DNA of 64,000 nucleotides from Methylobacterium iners (lineage in GTDB: Bacteria; Pseudomonadota; Alphaproteobacteria; Rhizobiales; Beijerinckiaceae), in assembly GCF_022179305.1 (NCBI RefSeq), contig NZ_BPQP01000020.1, positions 85,170 through 149,169 on the forward strand, given 5' to 3'. The first letter of the stretch is position 1. Every line of letters begins with the position of its first letter. Below the pieces are notes generated by a model. That model was not told where the DNA came from and did no database searches. It saw only the letters and a program-made list of their open reading frames with translations. Below, in pieces: positions 38,973 to 47,626 of this stretch. Position numbers and translations under genes: made by a program.

Positions 38973-40646
38973 CTAGAACAGTCCCTCGATCTGACCGTTC
39001 GCGTCGAGGTGGATGCCCTCCGAGGCCGGCACCTTGGGCAGGCCCGGCATCGTCATGATCTCACCGCAGATCACCACGACGAAGCCGGCGCCCGCCGAGA
39101 GCCGGACGTCGCGCACCGAGATGGTGTGGCCCGAGGGCGCGCCCATCAGGTTCGGATCGGTCGAGAACGAGTACTGGGTCTTGGCCATGCAGACCGGCAG
39201 GTTGCCGTAGCCGTCCTTCTCGAACTGCGCGAGCTTCCCCGCCGCCTTCTGCTCGACCATGATGTCGGCCGCGCCGTAGAGCTTCTGCGCGATGGTGCGG
39301 ATCTTGTCCGTGAGTCCGGTCTCGTCGGCGTAGAGGAAGTTGAGGGGCTTCTGCTCGCCCTCGGCGAGCTTCACCACGGCCTGGGCCAACCCCTCGGCGC
39401 CGGCGCCGCCCTCCGCCCAGTGCTTGCAGGTGATCGCCTCGACGCCCAGCCGCTCGCGGCAGAGCTCCTTCAGCTTGGCGTGCTCGGCATCGGTGTCGGC
39501 GTAGAAGTGGTTGACGCCCACCACCACCGGCAGGCCGAAGCCGCGCACGTTCTCGACGTGGCGGGCGAGGTTGGCGAAGCCCTTCTCCAGCGCCGCGATG
39601 TTCTCGGCCCCGAGTTCCTTCTTGGAGACGCCGCCATGCATCTTGAGTGCGCGCACGGTCGCGACGATAACGACCGCCGAGGGCTTGAGGCCCGCCTGGC
39701 GGCACTTGATGTCGATGAACTTCTCCGCGCCGAGGTCTGCGCCGAAGCCCGCCTCCGTGACCACGTAATCGGCCATGCGCAGGCCCGCCCTGGTGGCGAT
39801 CACCGAATTGCAGCCATGCGCGATGTTGGCGAAGGGGCCGCCGTGGATGAGCGCCGGGTTGCCCTCCAGCGTCTGGACGAGGTTCGGCTGCAGCGCGTCC
39901 TTGAGGAGCACCGTCATGGCGCCGGTGGCCTTCACGTCCTTGAGCGTCACCGGCTTGCGGTCGCGGGTCTCGGCGATGACGATGCGGCCCAGCCGCGCCT
40001 CGAGGTCGTCGAGGTCCTTCGCAAGACAGAACACCGCCATCACCTCGGAGGCGACGGTGATGTCGAAGCCGTCCTCGCGGGGGAAGCCGTTGGCGACGCC
40101 GCCGAGGCTCGACGTGATCTGGCGCAGGGAGCGGTCGTTCATGTCGACGACCCGGCGCCAGGCGATGCGGCGAACGTCGATGTTGAGCTCGTTCGCCCAA
40201 TAGACGTGGTTGTCGATGAGCGCGGCCGCGAGGCTGTGGGCCGCGGTGATGGCGTGGAAGTCGCCGGTGAAGTGCAGGTTGATCTGCTCCATCGGCACCA
40301 CTTGCGACTTGCCGCCGCCGGCCGCGCCGCCCTTCATGCCGAAGCAGGGGCCGAGCGAAGGCTCGCGCAGGCAGGCGACGGTGCGCTTGCCGATGCGGTT
40401 GAGGCCGTCGCTGAGGCCCACCGTCGTCGTGGTCTTGCCCTCGCCGGCGGGCGTCGGCGAGATGGCGGTGACGAGGACGAGCTTGCCCTCCGGCTTGTCG
40501 GCGAGGCTCTTGATGTAGCCGTGGTCGATCTTGGCGATCGTGCGCCCGTAATTGTGCAGGGCCTCCTCGGGCACGCCGAGCTTCTCGGCCACCTGGGTGA
40601 TCGGCTTCAGGGTCGCCGCGCGGGCGATCTCGATATCTGAGGGCAT
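38973..40646 (-). CDS. ftfL: Formate-tetrahydrofolate ligase
   Basis: A 557-aa enzyme that joins formate to tetrahydrofolate with ATP, giving 10-formyl-H4F. In methylotrophs this carries C1 units from formate into the serine cycle. Sequence marks are the P-loop [18 protein letters not shown] near residue 67, [33 protein letters not shown], and [18 protein letters not shown] near 280, all standard for the Fhs family. Length is normal (about 557). The region upstream to 40819 is the likely promoter. Its C-terminus is intact. Confidence 0.97.
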   Translation of the reverse strand: MPSDIEIARAATLKPITQVAEKLGVPEEALHNYGRTIAKIDHGYIKSLADKPEGKLVLVTAISPTPAGEGKTTTTVGLSDGLNRIGKRTVACLREPSLGPCFGMKGGAAGGGKSQVVPMEQINLHFTGDFHAITAAHSLAAALIDNHVYWANELNIDVRRIAWRRVVDMNDRSLRQITSSLGGVANGFPREDGFDITVASEVMAVFCLAKDLDDLEARLGRIVIAETRDRKPVTLKDVKATGAMTVLLKDALQPNLVQTLEGNPALIHGGPFANIAHGCNSVIATRAGLRMADYVVTEAGFGADLGAEKFIDIKCRQAGLKPSAVVIVATVRALKMHGGVSKKELGAENIAALEKGFANLARHVENVRGFGLPVVVGVNHFYADTDAEHAKLKELCRERLGVEAITCKHWAEGGAGAEGLAQAVVKLAEGEQKPLNFLYADETGLTDKIRTIAQKLYGAADIMVEQKAAGKLAQFEKDGYGNLPVCMAKTQYSFSTDPNLMGAPSGHTISVRDVRLSAGAGFVVVICGEIMTMPGLPKVPASEGIHLDANGQIEGLF

Positions 40647-40818
40647 GGTCGCGTCTCTTCCCGTCTGTCTCGACCGCCGGCCTTGAGCCGTGCGGCCTCG
40701 TCCTGGCCACGCGGCCTCCGGACGGCCACGCTAAACCCATCGGGCCAGTTTTATCGAGGGCCGGGAGAAAAGCGCCTCGGAATTTTTCAACGCGCGCGCA
40801 AAAATTCGTTCTTGGATC

Positions 40819-41040
40819 TCAGCCCGTCATGGCGCTGGCCTCGTAGCCCGCCTTCGACAGGGCCTCGGCGATGGTGAGGCTCTGGGCCCGGGTCGTCACG
40901 GCGACGCGGCCGTGGTCGAGGTCGACCACCACCTCCGCCTCCGGATCGACACGGCGGATGGCGCGGCGCACCGCCTCCGCGCAGCCGTCGCAGGTCATGC
41001 CCTCGACCTGCATCAGGAGGTCCACCCGCGTCGCGTCCAT
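40819..41040 (-). CDS. Heavy-metal-associated (HMA) domain protein, copper-chaperone-like
   Basis: A 73-aa single-domain protein. The metal site is GMTCDGCAEAVRRAIRRVD, with the CxxC pair of CopZ/Atx1-type copper chaperones, followed by EAEVVVDLDHGRVAVTTRAQ and a final helix. Start ATG 41040 has GGGAG upstream; the frame is open farther, but that extension is not protein-like. No copper ATPase gene is adjacent, so the partner is elsewhere. Confidence 0.88.
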   Translation of the reverse strand: MDATRVDLLMQVEGMTCDGCAEAVRRAIRRVDPEAEVVVDLDHGRVAVTTRAQSLTIAEALSKAGYEASAMTG

Positions 41041-41288
41041 GCCTGGCTCCCGTTCTCGGCCCCCGCTGCTCGCGCCCATGATGTCGGCCCGCGACGCGGC
41101 GGATGCAAGCGGCCGGTTGCCCCCATGGACGAAGGCCGGGCGCGAAGCGCAAGCCACAGTTGGCGAAAATCCGGTTGGTGCCGCCGCCGCATCCTTGTGA
41201 GCGGGGACGCACTCGGCGACAAACGGGTTTGTTCCCGATTCGGTCGTCGCATCGGGCGAGAGAGCGCGTTCGAGGGTTGAGCATTCCG

Positions 41289-42749
41289 ATGGCCCGGATC
41301 GTCGGCCAGCGCGTGGGCGTCGTAGCCCTCAGCCTCCTCGGCGTGGTCGTCCTGGCGCCGCTCGCGGTGCTGGCGCCGCTCGCCGGCGCCTTCGCGCTCG
41401 CCACCGCGGCGATGATCGCCGCCCTCCTCCTGTACCGTCGGGCCGGAAAGCTCGCCGCGCGGGCGGACAAGCTCTCCGGCGAGGTCGACGTGCTCTCGCG
41501 ACGCCTGCTGCGCCTGGAGGCCCTGGGCGATCGCCAGGCGCGCCTTGAGGCCGACCCGCAGCGGCGCACATCCGAGCCCGCACCGGACAATGCCGCCCTC
41601 TTCGCCGGCGTCGAGGAGGTCACCGCGGAGATCGGCCTTCTCAGCGGGATCGTGCGGGAGCTCGCCGCCGTCGTCGCCGCGCAGGACGACGAGATCGCCG
41701 GGCTGAAGGCGCGTCCCGCCCCCGAGGTGGCCCCGGCCCCGCCGAGGGGCGAGGCGAAGCCGTTCGAGATCCCGCAGATTCCCGTCCCCCGGGCGGAGCC
41801 GGTGGCGGAGGCGCCCGAGATCGTCGCGCCGCCGCGGCGGACCTCGCCCGCCCCGGTCGCCTGGACGCCCCGCCCCCTGGAGGCGCCGGCCGCGCCGCCG
41901 GCGCCTGAGCGGTCATGGGAGGCCGCGCTCGTCGACGCCTTCGACGGGGGGGGCCTCGAGATCCACCTGCAGCCCCTCGTCTCCCTGCCCCAACGCAAGG
42001 TCGTCTCCTACGAGGCCCTGGCCCGGCTGCGCGTCGAGGACGAGACCCTCGACCCCGAGGCCTTCCTGCCGGCGCTGGAGCGGCACGGGCGCACGACCGA
42101 GCTCGACCGGCGCATGCTGCAGCGGGTCGCCACGATCAGCCGGCACCTGAGCGGGCGGGGCAGCGCGGCGGCGGTCGCCTACGCGCTCTCGCCGGCCTCG
42201 CTGTTCGAGCCCGGCTTCCTGCGCTGGCTCGCCCGCCTCGTCGGCGACGAGCCAGGTCTGGCCGGGCGCCTCGTCCTGTCGCTGCCGCAGGCGAGCTGGC
42301 GCAGCCTCGATGCCGAGCAGGCCGGCGCGCTGGGCGGCCTGCGGGGCCGGGTCGGCTTCACCCTCGACCGCCCCGTCGACCTCCGGCTCGATCCCCTGGC
42401 GCTCGCCGAGCGCGGCATCGGCCAGGTCAAGCTGCCCGTGGAGCTCCTGCTGCGGCCCCCCGCCCGCCTGGGCTTGCCGGCGATCGCGCTGGAGGACCTC
42501 GCGGCCGCGCTGGCCCGGGCCGGCATCCAGCTCGTCGCCGACCGGGTGGAGCGCGAGGCCGACGTGCCCGACCTCATCGATCTCGACGTCCCGCTGGCGC
42601 AGGGCAGCGTGTTCGCTCCCGCCCGGGCCGTGCGGGCCGAGGTGCTGGCGACGCCGGCCCCGGAGCCGGCCGCCCCCTCCCCCGGCGAGGAGCCCGAGCC
42701 GCCGCCCCAGCGCCGCCCCTTCCGCGACTTCCTGCGCCGCGCCGGCTGA
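41289..42749 (+). CDS. TipF-like membrane protein with degenerate EAL domain
   Basis: A 486-aa protein with two N-terminal membrane segments (VGVVALSLLGVVVLAPLAV and AFALATAAMIAALLL), a coiled-coil region (about 55-150), a Pro/Ala-rich linker (about 150-215) and a C-terminal EAL domain (about 218-455). The domain keeps YEALARLR, but the metal-binding Asn, the DDFG-type Asp pair and most catalytic acids are replaced (VAYALSPASL, GFTLDRPVDLR), so cyclic-di-GMP hydrolysis is unlikely. The layout matches TipF, a c-di-GMP receptor that positions the flagellum in Caulobacter. Nearby cheY/cheZ fit this. ATG 41289 is the first Met before the membrane segment. Confidence 0.75.
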   Translation: MARIVGQRVGVVALSLLGVVVLAPLAVLAPLAGAFALATAAMIAALLLYRRAGKLAARADKLSGEVDVLSRRLLRLEALGDRQARLEADPQRRTSEPAPDNAALFAGVEEVTAEIGLLSGIVRELAAVVAAQDDEIAGLKARPAPEVAPAPPRGEAKPFEIPQIPVPRAEPVAEAPEIVAPPRRTSPAPVAWTPRPLEAPAAPPAPERSWEAALVDAFDGGGLEIHLQPLVSLPQRKVVSYEALARLRVEDETLDPEAFLPALERHGRTTELDRRMLQRVATISRHLSGRGSAAAVAYALSPASLFEPGFLRWLARLVGDEPGLAGRLVLSLPQASWRSLDAEQAGALGGLRGRVGFTLDRPVDLRLDPLALAERGIGQVKLPVELLLRPPARLGLPAIALEDLAAALARAGIQLVADRVEREADVPDLIDLDVPLAQGSVFAPARAVRAEVLATPAPEPAAPSPGEEPEPPPQRRPFRDFLRRAG

Positions 42750-42831
42750 GCGCCCCCGCATTGCGCTTCGCCGCCCGGCCCCCTAACCGGGCGCCCGACG
42801 ACACGCCGCCGCACAGCCCCAGGCCCTATCC

Positions 42832-43734
42832 ATGACCGCGACATCCGCCCCCGCCGGAGCGATCCCGATCCCCGACGGATTCGCGGGGATGGGCGCGGGC
42901 TACGACCTGATCCTCTGCGACGTTTGGGGCGTGCTCCATGACGGCACCCGGGCGCACGGGCAAGCGAGCGACGCGCTGATCCGGTTCCGCCGGCTCGCCC
43001 CCGAGGGCCGGCCGCGCCGGGTCATCCTGGTCTCGAACGCGCCGCGGCCCTGGGCGGGCGTCCAGCGCATCCTCGACGGCTTTGGCATCCCGCGCGAGGC
43101 CTACGACGCAATCCTGACCTCGGGCGATCTCACCCGGGGGCTCCTGGCGCGGCATCCGGGCGAGCGCGTCCACCATCTCGGGCCCGAGCGCGACGCCCCG
43201 ATCTTCGAGGGGCTCGACCTGCGGCTCGTAGCCGGCGAAGCGGCCGAGCGCGTCGTCTGCACCGGTCCCTTCGACGACACGCGGGAGACGGCGGAGGATT
43301 ATCGCGAGCGGTTCGCGGCGTTCCGGGCGCGGAATGTGCCGATGCTCTGCGCCAATCCCGACCTCGTGGTGGAGCGCGAGGGCAAGCTGATCCCCTGCGC
43401 CGGGCTGCTCGCCGCCGCCTATGCGGAGATCGGGGGCAGGGTCACCTACGCGGGCAAGCCCTATCGGCCGGTCTACGAGGCGGCCCTCGACCTCGCGGCG
43501 GAACTGGACGGCACGCCGCCCGCCCTGGCGCGCGTGATCGCGGTGGGCGACGCGCTGCGCACCGACATCGCGGGCGCGAACGGGTTCGGGATCGCGAGCC
43601 TGCTCGTCGCCCGCGGGATCCACGCCGAGGAGATGGGGGTCGCCGCCGAGCACGACAGGCTCGGCGATGTCGCCGAATGGCTCGGCCGCCAGGAGGCGCG
43701 GCCGGACGCGGTGATCGAGCGGCTGGTCTGGTGA
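42832..43734 (+). CDS. TIGR01459 family HAD-type hydrolase
   Basis: A 300-aa HAD protein of the class IIA group (NagD-like). Motif I is YDLILCDVWGVLHDGTRA, with the second Asp replaced by Trp-Gly as is usual in this subfamily. VILVSNAPRPWAGVQRIL, YAGKPYRPVYEAALDLA (motif III) and VIAVGDALRTDIAGANGFGI (motif IV) follow. The substrate is unknown. Adjacency to a TipF-like gene and ribF is recurrent in alphaproteobacteria. Confidence 0.9.
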   Translation: MTATSAPAGAIPIPDGFAGMGAGYDLILCDVWGVLHDGTRAHGQASDALIRFRRLAPEGRPRRVILVSNAPRPWAGVQRILDGFGIPREAYDAILTSGDLTRGLLARHPGERVHHLGPERDAPIFEGLDLRLVAGEAAERVVCTGPFDDTRETAEDYRERFAAFRARNVPMLCANPDLVVEREGKLIPCAGLLAAAYAEIGGRVTYAGKPYRPVYEAALDLAAELDGTPPALARVIAVGDALRTDIAGANGFGIASLLVARGIHAEEMGVAAEHDRLGDVAEWLGRQEARPDAVIERLVW

Positions 43735-43738
43735 GACC

Positions 43739-44320
43739 TCAGGCGAAGAGCGCGTCGATCTCGTCCTGGGCCGTGGCCGGGCCCTTCAGCTGGGGGCCGT
43801 TCAGGATCAGGAGCTCGGCGCGCATCCGGCGCTCGACCTCGGCCGGGTCGATGCCGCCGGCGTCGCGGGCGTTCACGGCGGTCGCGAACCGGGTCAGCCG
43901 GCTCTCGAGCTGGCGGAGCGCCTCGGCGACCTTCGAGATCCGCTGGCCGGTGATGTCCTGGAAGGTGCAGGCCTCGAAGATGTCGTTCATCCGCGCCTCG
44001 ACGGCGGCGCGGTAGTTCTTGTCGCTGGGCAGGCCGAGGATCTCCTCGGCCGCGGTCATGATCGAGTTCGTGGCGCCCGCCGTCGCGGTGACGACGCTGC
44101 CGAGTTCCTCGTGGGCCATCGGCAGCCGGTCGCGGGTGAGCTCGTTGGCGCGCAGCGCCGCGATCTCGTTGCGGACGTGGGCGATGTAATCCGCGATCTC
44201 GACGAGCTCGCGGATCAGCGACGGCTTGGCGGGCGTCGTATTGGCAGGCGTGGGGTTGGCAGGTGCGGGACCTTTGGCAGGTGCGGGGCCAGTGTTTCGC
44301 GTCACGTTTGCGAGTCCCAT
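43739..44320 (-). CDS. cheZ: Protein phosphatase CheZ
   Basis: A 193-aa CheZ that removes the phosphate from CheY-P and so resets chemotactic signalling. The long helical hairpin spans about residues 34-165, and the catalytic segment FEACTFQDITGQRISK carries Asp122 and Gln126 (Asp143/Gln147 in E. coli). The C-terminal peptide AQDEIDALFA is the CheY-binding tail. The Pro/Ala-rich N-terminal 30 residues are an extra linker. cheY lies 44 bp upstream on the same strand. Coupling with cheY supports the call. Confidence 0.94.
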   Translation of the reverse strand: MGLANVTRNTGPAPAKGPAPANPTPANTTPAKPSLIRELVEIADYIAHVRNEIAALRANELTRDRLPMAHEELGSVVTATAGATNSIMTAAEEILGLPSDKNYRAAVEARMNDIFEACTFQDITGQRISKVAEALRQLESRLTRFATAVNARDAGGIDPAEVERRMRAELLILNGPQLKGPATAQDEIDALFA

Positions 44321-44364
44321 CGGCTCCCGCCCCCTGAGATGGTTGTAGCGTTGGTTGGAGAAGA

Positions 44365-44748
44365 TCAGGCGCCGCAGACGGCTTCAATCTTGCTCTTCAG
44401 CGTCGCGGCGTTGAAGGGCTTCACGATGTAGTTGTTCACGCCGGCCTTCTTGGCCGCGATCACGTTCTCGGTCTTCGACTCGGCCGTGACCATGATGAAG
44501 GGCGTGGTGCGCAGGGCCTCGTCGGCGCGGACATGGCGCAGCAGCTCGTAGCCCGTCATCGGCTCCATGTTCCAGTCGGAGATGACCAGGCCGTACTTGC
44601 GGTTCTTGAGCCGGGCGAGCGCGGCCGTGCCGTCGGAGGCGTCGTCGACCTCCTCGAAGCCGAGCTGCTTAAGAAGGTTGCGGATGATACGGACCATCGT
44701 CTGATAATCGTCGACGACGAGGATCGGCATGCCGAGATCGAGGGCCAT
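44365..44748 (-). CDS. cheY: Chemotaxis response regulator CheY
   Basis: A 127-aa single-domain receiver. The full active site is seen: the acidic pair in ILVVDDYQTMVR (Asp13, Asp14), phosphoacceptor Asp58 in LVISDWNMEPMTG, Thr88 in FIMVTAESK and Lys110 in NNYIVKPFNA. WNMEP and KPFNAATLK are characteristic of CheY rather than of DNA-binding regulators. CheY-P binds the flagellar switch. It is followed by cheZ and was probably transcribed with it. Confidence 0.95.
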   Translation of the reverse strand: MALDLGMPILVVDDYQTMVRIIRNLLKQLGFEEVDDASDGTAALARLKNRKYGLVISDWNMEPMTGYELLRHVRADEALRTTPFIMVTAESKTENVIAAKKAGVNNYIVKPFNAATLKSKIEAVCGA

Positions 44749-45006
44749 GAGTCGTTCTGCTCCGTCAGTTCGAGGGCCAGTGCGGCGCGCCGCGACCCAT
44801 CACGGGTTTCGGGGAAGCGCGGGGGCCCGACGCCTCTTGCCGCCGAAATTACGCCGGACTGAATTGCGAACCGGTTAACTGCCCACAGGATCGTGATGCG
44901 GGGACAATCTGCCCGCGCGCCCTCGCTTGACCGCCTCGGGGCTTTTCGACACGAACCCCTGCCCGCCCCTCGCGCGATCCCGCACCCGGAAGCGACCTGA
45001 ACCCCG

Positions 45007-46023
45007 ATGTCGTCTGGCGAAGAGACAGCCCCGAGCCGGCGCGGTGGGATCGGTCCGGACCGCCCGCCCTTCGCCGTCTGCCGCGAGGACGAGCCCGTGC
45101 CGCCCGCGCTCGCGGGCGCGGTGGCCGCCATCGGCAATTTCGACGGCGTCCATATGGGCCACCGGGCGCTGCTGAGCGCGGTGCGCGAGACGGCCGCCGC
45201 CCGGGGCCGCCCGGCGGCGGTCCTGACCTTCGAACCGCATCCCCGCGCCTATTTCGCCCCCGACCGGCCGATGTTCCGCCTCACCGGCGCGCGGGCGAGG
45301 GAGATCCTGTTCGCGCGGCTCGGGCTCGACGGCCTCATCATCCGCCGCTTCGACGCAGCGATGGCGGGCACCGGCGCGGCGGAGTTCGTGGAGCGCCTGC
45401 TCAAGACCGAGCTCGGCCTGTCGGGCGTGGTGATCGGCCACGATTTTCACTTCGGCCGTGGCCGCGAGGGCACACCCGCGGTCCTGAACAGGCTCTGCGA
45501 GGCGGCGGGGCTCACCTCCCGCGTCCTGCCGGCCGTGTCTCTGGGGGCCGAGACGGAGCCGGTCTCCTCGAGCGCGATCCGGGCGGCGCTCGCGCGGGGC
45601 GACGTCGGACGGGCCAACGCGCTGCTCGGCTACCGCTGGTTCGTGCTGGGCGAGGTCCAGCACGGGGACAAGCGCGGCCGCACGCTCGGCTACCCCACAG
45701 CCAATATCCGCCTCGCCGATTGCGGGCTCGCCCACGGCATCTACGCCGTACGGGCGCGGCTCGCGGACGGACGGCTCTGCGACGGTGTGGCGAGCTACGG
45801 CCGCCGCCCGACCTTCGACGACGGCGCGCCGCTCCTCGAGGTCAACCTCTTCGCCTTCTCGGGCGATCTCTACGGGCAGGATCTTTCCGTGGAGTTCGTC
45901 GGCTTCATCCGCGGCGAGGCGCGTTTCGAGAGCGCCGAGGCACTGATCGCGCGGATGGATATCGACGCCGAGGAAGCCCGGGCGCTGATCGCGGCCGACG
46001 GGACGGCGTCGATGCTTGCGTGA
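45007..46023 (+). CDS. ribF: Bifunctional riboflavin kinase / FAD synthetase
   Basis: A 338-aa enzyme that makes FMN and then FAD. The N-terminal adenylyltransferase has VAAIGNFDGVHMGHRALLSA near residue 40 and VLTFEPHPRAYFAPDRPMF, then GHDFHFGRGREGT. The C-terminal flavokinase has GDKRGRTLGYPTANIRLADC near 220 and the conserved LLEVNLFAFSGDLYGQDLSV. Length is normal (300-340). It is divergent from cheY. The protein begins with about 30 poorly conserved residues, so the true start could be a little downstream. Confidence 0.95.
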   Translation: MSSGEETAPSRRGGIGPDRPPFAVCREDEPVPPALAGAVAAIGNFDGVHMGHRALLSAVRETAAARGRPAAVLTFEPHPRAYFAPDRPMFRLTGARAREILFARLGLDGLIIRRFDAAMAGTGAAEFVERLLKTELGLSGVVIGHDFHFGRGREGTPAVLNRLCEAAGLTSRVLPAVSLGAETEPVSSSAIRAALARGDVGRANALLGYRWFVLGEVQHGDKRGRTLGYPTANIRLADCGLAHGIYAVRARLADGRLCDGVASYGRRPTFDDGAPLLEVNLFAFSGDLYGQDLSVEFVGFIRGEARFESAEALIARMDIDAEEARALIAADGTASMLA

Positions 46024-46032
46024 TGCACCTCT

Positions 46033-46137
46033 CCTCCCCCTTGTGGGGAGGAGTTGGAGGTGGGGGTGGCTGGGTGACCCTGCTGCGGAGGCCAGCGGAA
46101 CCACTCCCACCCTCGATCCCTCCCCACAAGGGGGAGG
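46033..46137. repeat. GC-rich double-hairpin intergenic repeat
   Basis: Two self-complementary arms, CCTCCCCCTTGTGGGGAGG (46033-46051) and CCTCCCCACAAGGGGGAGG (46119-46137), are also inverted copies of each other. Inner segments GGTGGGGGTGG and CCACTCCCACC pair as well. It lies between ribF and the anti-sigma gene (convergent) and could terminate both transcripts. Elements of this look are common in alphaproteobacteria. Confidence 0.8.
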
Positions 46138-46186
46138 GAAGCACGCGATTCTCGATCGAACTGGGGCCGATCAATCGAATTTGGCG

Positions 46187-46948
46187 TCAGGGCGCGAGCG
46201 CCGCGGTGGCCTGCCTAAAATCCTCGCGGTCGCGGCCGCCGCTGAGGAGGAAGGCCGAGCGGCCGTCGCTCCAATAGGCGGTCTCGCCGTCCTCGGAGGC
46301 GGCGAGCGTCACGGCCTGCGGCCGGCGCTCCGTCGAGGGGTCGCGCGTCGCGAACAGGGCGACCTCGCCGTGCGGGCCGGCATCAATCGCGACCTCGATC
46401 CCCGCTCCGCTCCGCCCGGGAAACACCTGGACGTCGCGCACCTGCCAGGCGGCGGGGAGCGCGGGCAGGCGGATCCCGGTGGCGGCCTCGATCTCGGCGC
46501 GATCGTAGGAGGCCACCATGCGCTGCGAGGCCATGCGGGCGCGCAGCTGCGCGGTCCGGCGGGCCTCCCGCGCCTCGGCCACGAGGACGGGATCGACGGG
46601 GGCGGCGACGGTGCCGGGCACGCCGACGAAGCCGATATCGGAATGCGCAAGCCAGCCGGCGCCGACGAGCAGCGCGATGACGGCGGCCCGCCGCAGCCGA
46701 TGCCCGATCCGGCGCAGGGCGAGCGAGCGGTCGAGGCGGCGCGCGGCCGCGTGAAGGCGCTCGGGCATCGGGCCGGGCCCCTGCGCGAAAGCGGCGCGCA
46801 GGGCGTCGCGGTCGCGAAGCTCGGCCATCACCCGCACCGCGTCCTCGGGGTGCCGGGCAAGATGCGCCTCGACCTCGAGGCGGCGCATCGGGTCGAGCTG
46901 GCCGTCGACGAAGGCGGTGAAATCCTCGTCCGTGATCGGGTCGATCAT
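46187..46948 (-). CDS. Membrane anti-sigma factor
   Basis: A 253-aa protein with a cytoplasmic N-terminal region (ITDEDFTAFVDGQLDPMRRL then EVEAHLARHPEDAVRVMAEL) of the anti-sigma helical type, one transmembrane segment near 88-106 (RAAVIALLVGAGWLAHSD) and a periplasmic domain (VRDVQVFPGRSGAGIEVAID, GEVALFATRDPS). The zinc motif HxxxCxxC of ZAS anti-sigma factors is absent. The start overlaps the stop of the ECF sigma gene (ATGA), the usual pairing of sigma factor and its antagonist. Confidence 0.88.
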   Translation of the reverse strand: MIDPITDEDFTAFVDGQLDPMRRLEVEAHLARHPEDAVRVMAELRDRDALRAAFAQGPGPMPERLHAAARRLDRSLALRRIGHRLRRAAVIALLVGAGWLAHSDIGFVGVPGTVAAPVDPVLVAEAREARRTAQLRARMASQRMVASYDRAEIEAATGIRLPALPAAWQVRDVQVFPGRSGAGIEVAIDAGPHGEVALFATRDPSTERRPQAVTLAASEDGETAYWSDGRSAFLLSGGRDREDFRQATAALAP

Positions 46949-47547
46949 GGTGCGTTGCCCTCCTTCGCAGTCCTGTCCGCCGCAAGCTTGTCCGTGTTCG
47001 CGACGACGCGCAGGCGCGGCCGCTCGGCCGGCAGCGCCCGCCCCTCCTCGAAGGCCCGAAGGGCGGCCCGGCCGCGGCCGAGCCGGGACATCAGGGTGCC
47101 GATCGGAATGCCCAGGACGGCGGCGGCCTCGGCATAGGGTAGCCCCTCGAGCGTCACGAGGTGAAGCGCGGCCCGCTGCTCCTCCGGCAGGGCCTGGAAG
47201 GCCCGGCGGATCTGGGCGAGGCGGAGCTGGCCCTCCTGCGCCGGCGGGGCCGCGGCCCCCTCCTCGATCCGCGCCGCCGCCTCGGCGTGGCGGGCCTCGA
47301 CGCGCTTGCGGCGCTGGTCGTCGACGAAGACGTTGTGCAGCACCGTCATCATCCAGGTGCGCAGGTTGGTCCCCGGCCGGGTCGGTGGACCGGCCTCCAG
47401 GGCGCGCACCAGGGCGTCGTGGACGAGGTCGTCCGCCCGCGGCACGTCGCGGGTCAGCGCGCGGGCGTAGCGCCGCATCGGCACGATGAGGTCGACGATG
47501 TCGCCTCGGTCGGGCGGGGCGGTCGGCGGTGATGAGTCGGCCGTCAT
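46945..47547 (-). CDS. ECF-type RNA polymerase sigma factor
   Basis: A 200-aa sigma-70-family factor. Region 2 is PMRRYARALTRDVPRADDLV, HDALVRALEAG and TNLRTWMMTVLHNVFVDDQR; region 4 is RAFQALPEEQRAALHLVTLE, GLPYAEAAAVLGIPIGTLMS and RLGRGRAALRAFEEG. It resembles the EcfG-related groups common in Rhizobiales (RPGTNLRTWM), but its anti-sigma partner is membrane-bound rather than NepR-like. The start ATG 47547 lacks a strong RBS. The inducing signal is unknown. Confidence 0.92.
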   Translation of the reverse strand: MTADSSPPTAPPDRGDIVDLIVPMRRYARALTRDVPRADDLVHDALVRALEAGPPTRPGTNLRTWMMTVLHNVFVDDQRRKRVEARHAEAAARIEEGAAAPPAQEGQLRLAQIRRAFQALPEEQRAALHLVTLEGLPYAEAAAVLGIPIGTLMSRLGRGRAALRAFEEGRALPAERPRLRVVANTDKLAADRTAKEGNAP

Positions 47548-47626
47548 GATGGTGAGAACGGGCGAGCGGCGTCCCCTAATCCGCCCGCGGACCAAGGGTT
47601 GTTGAGCCAAGCGTGGCCGGCAAGGG

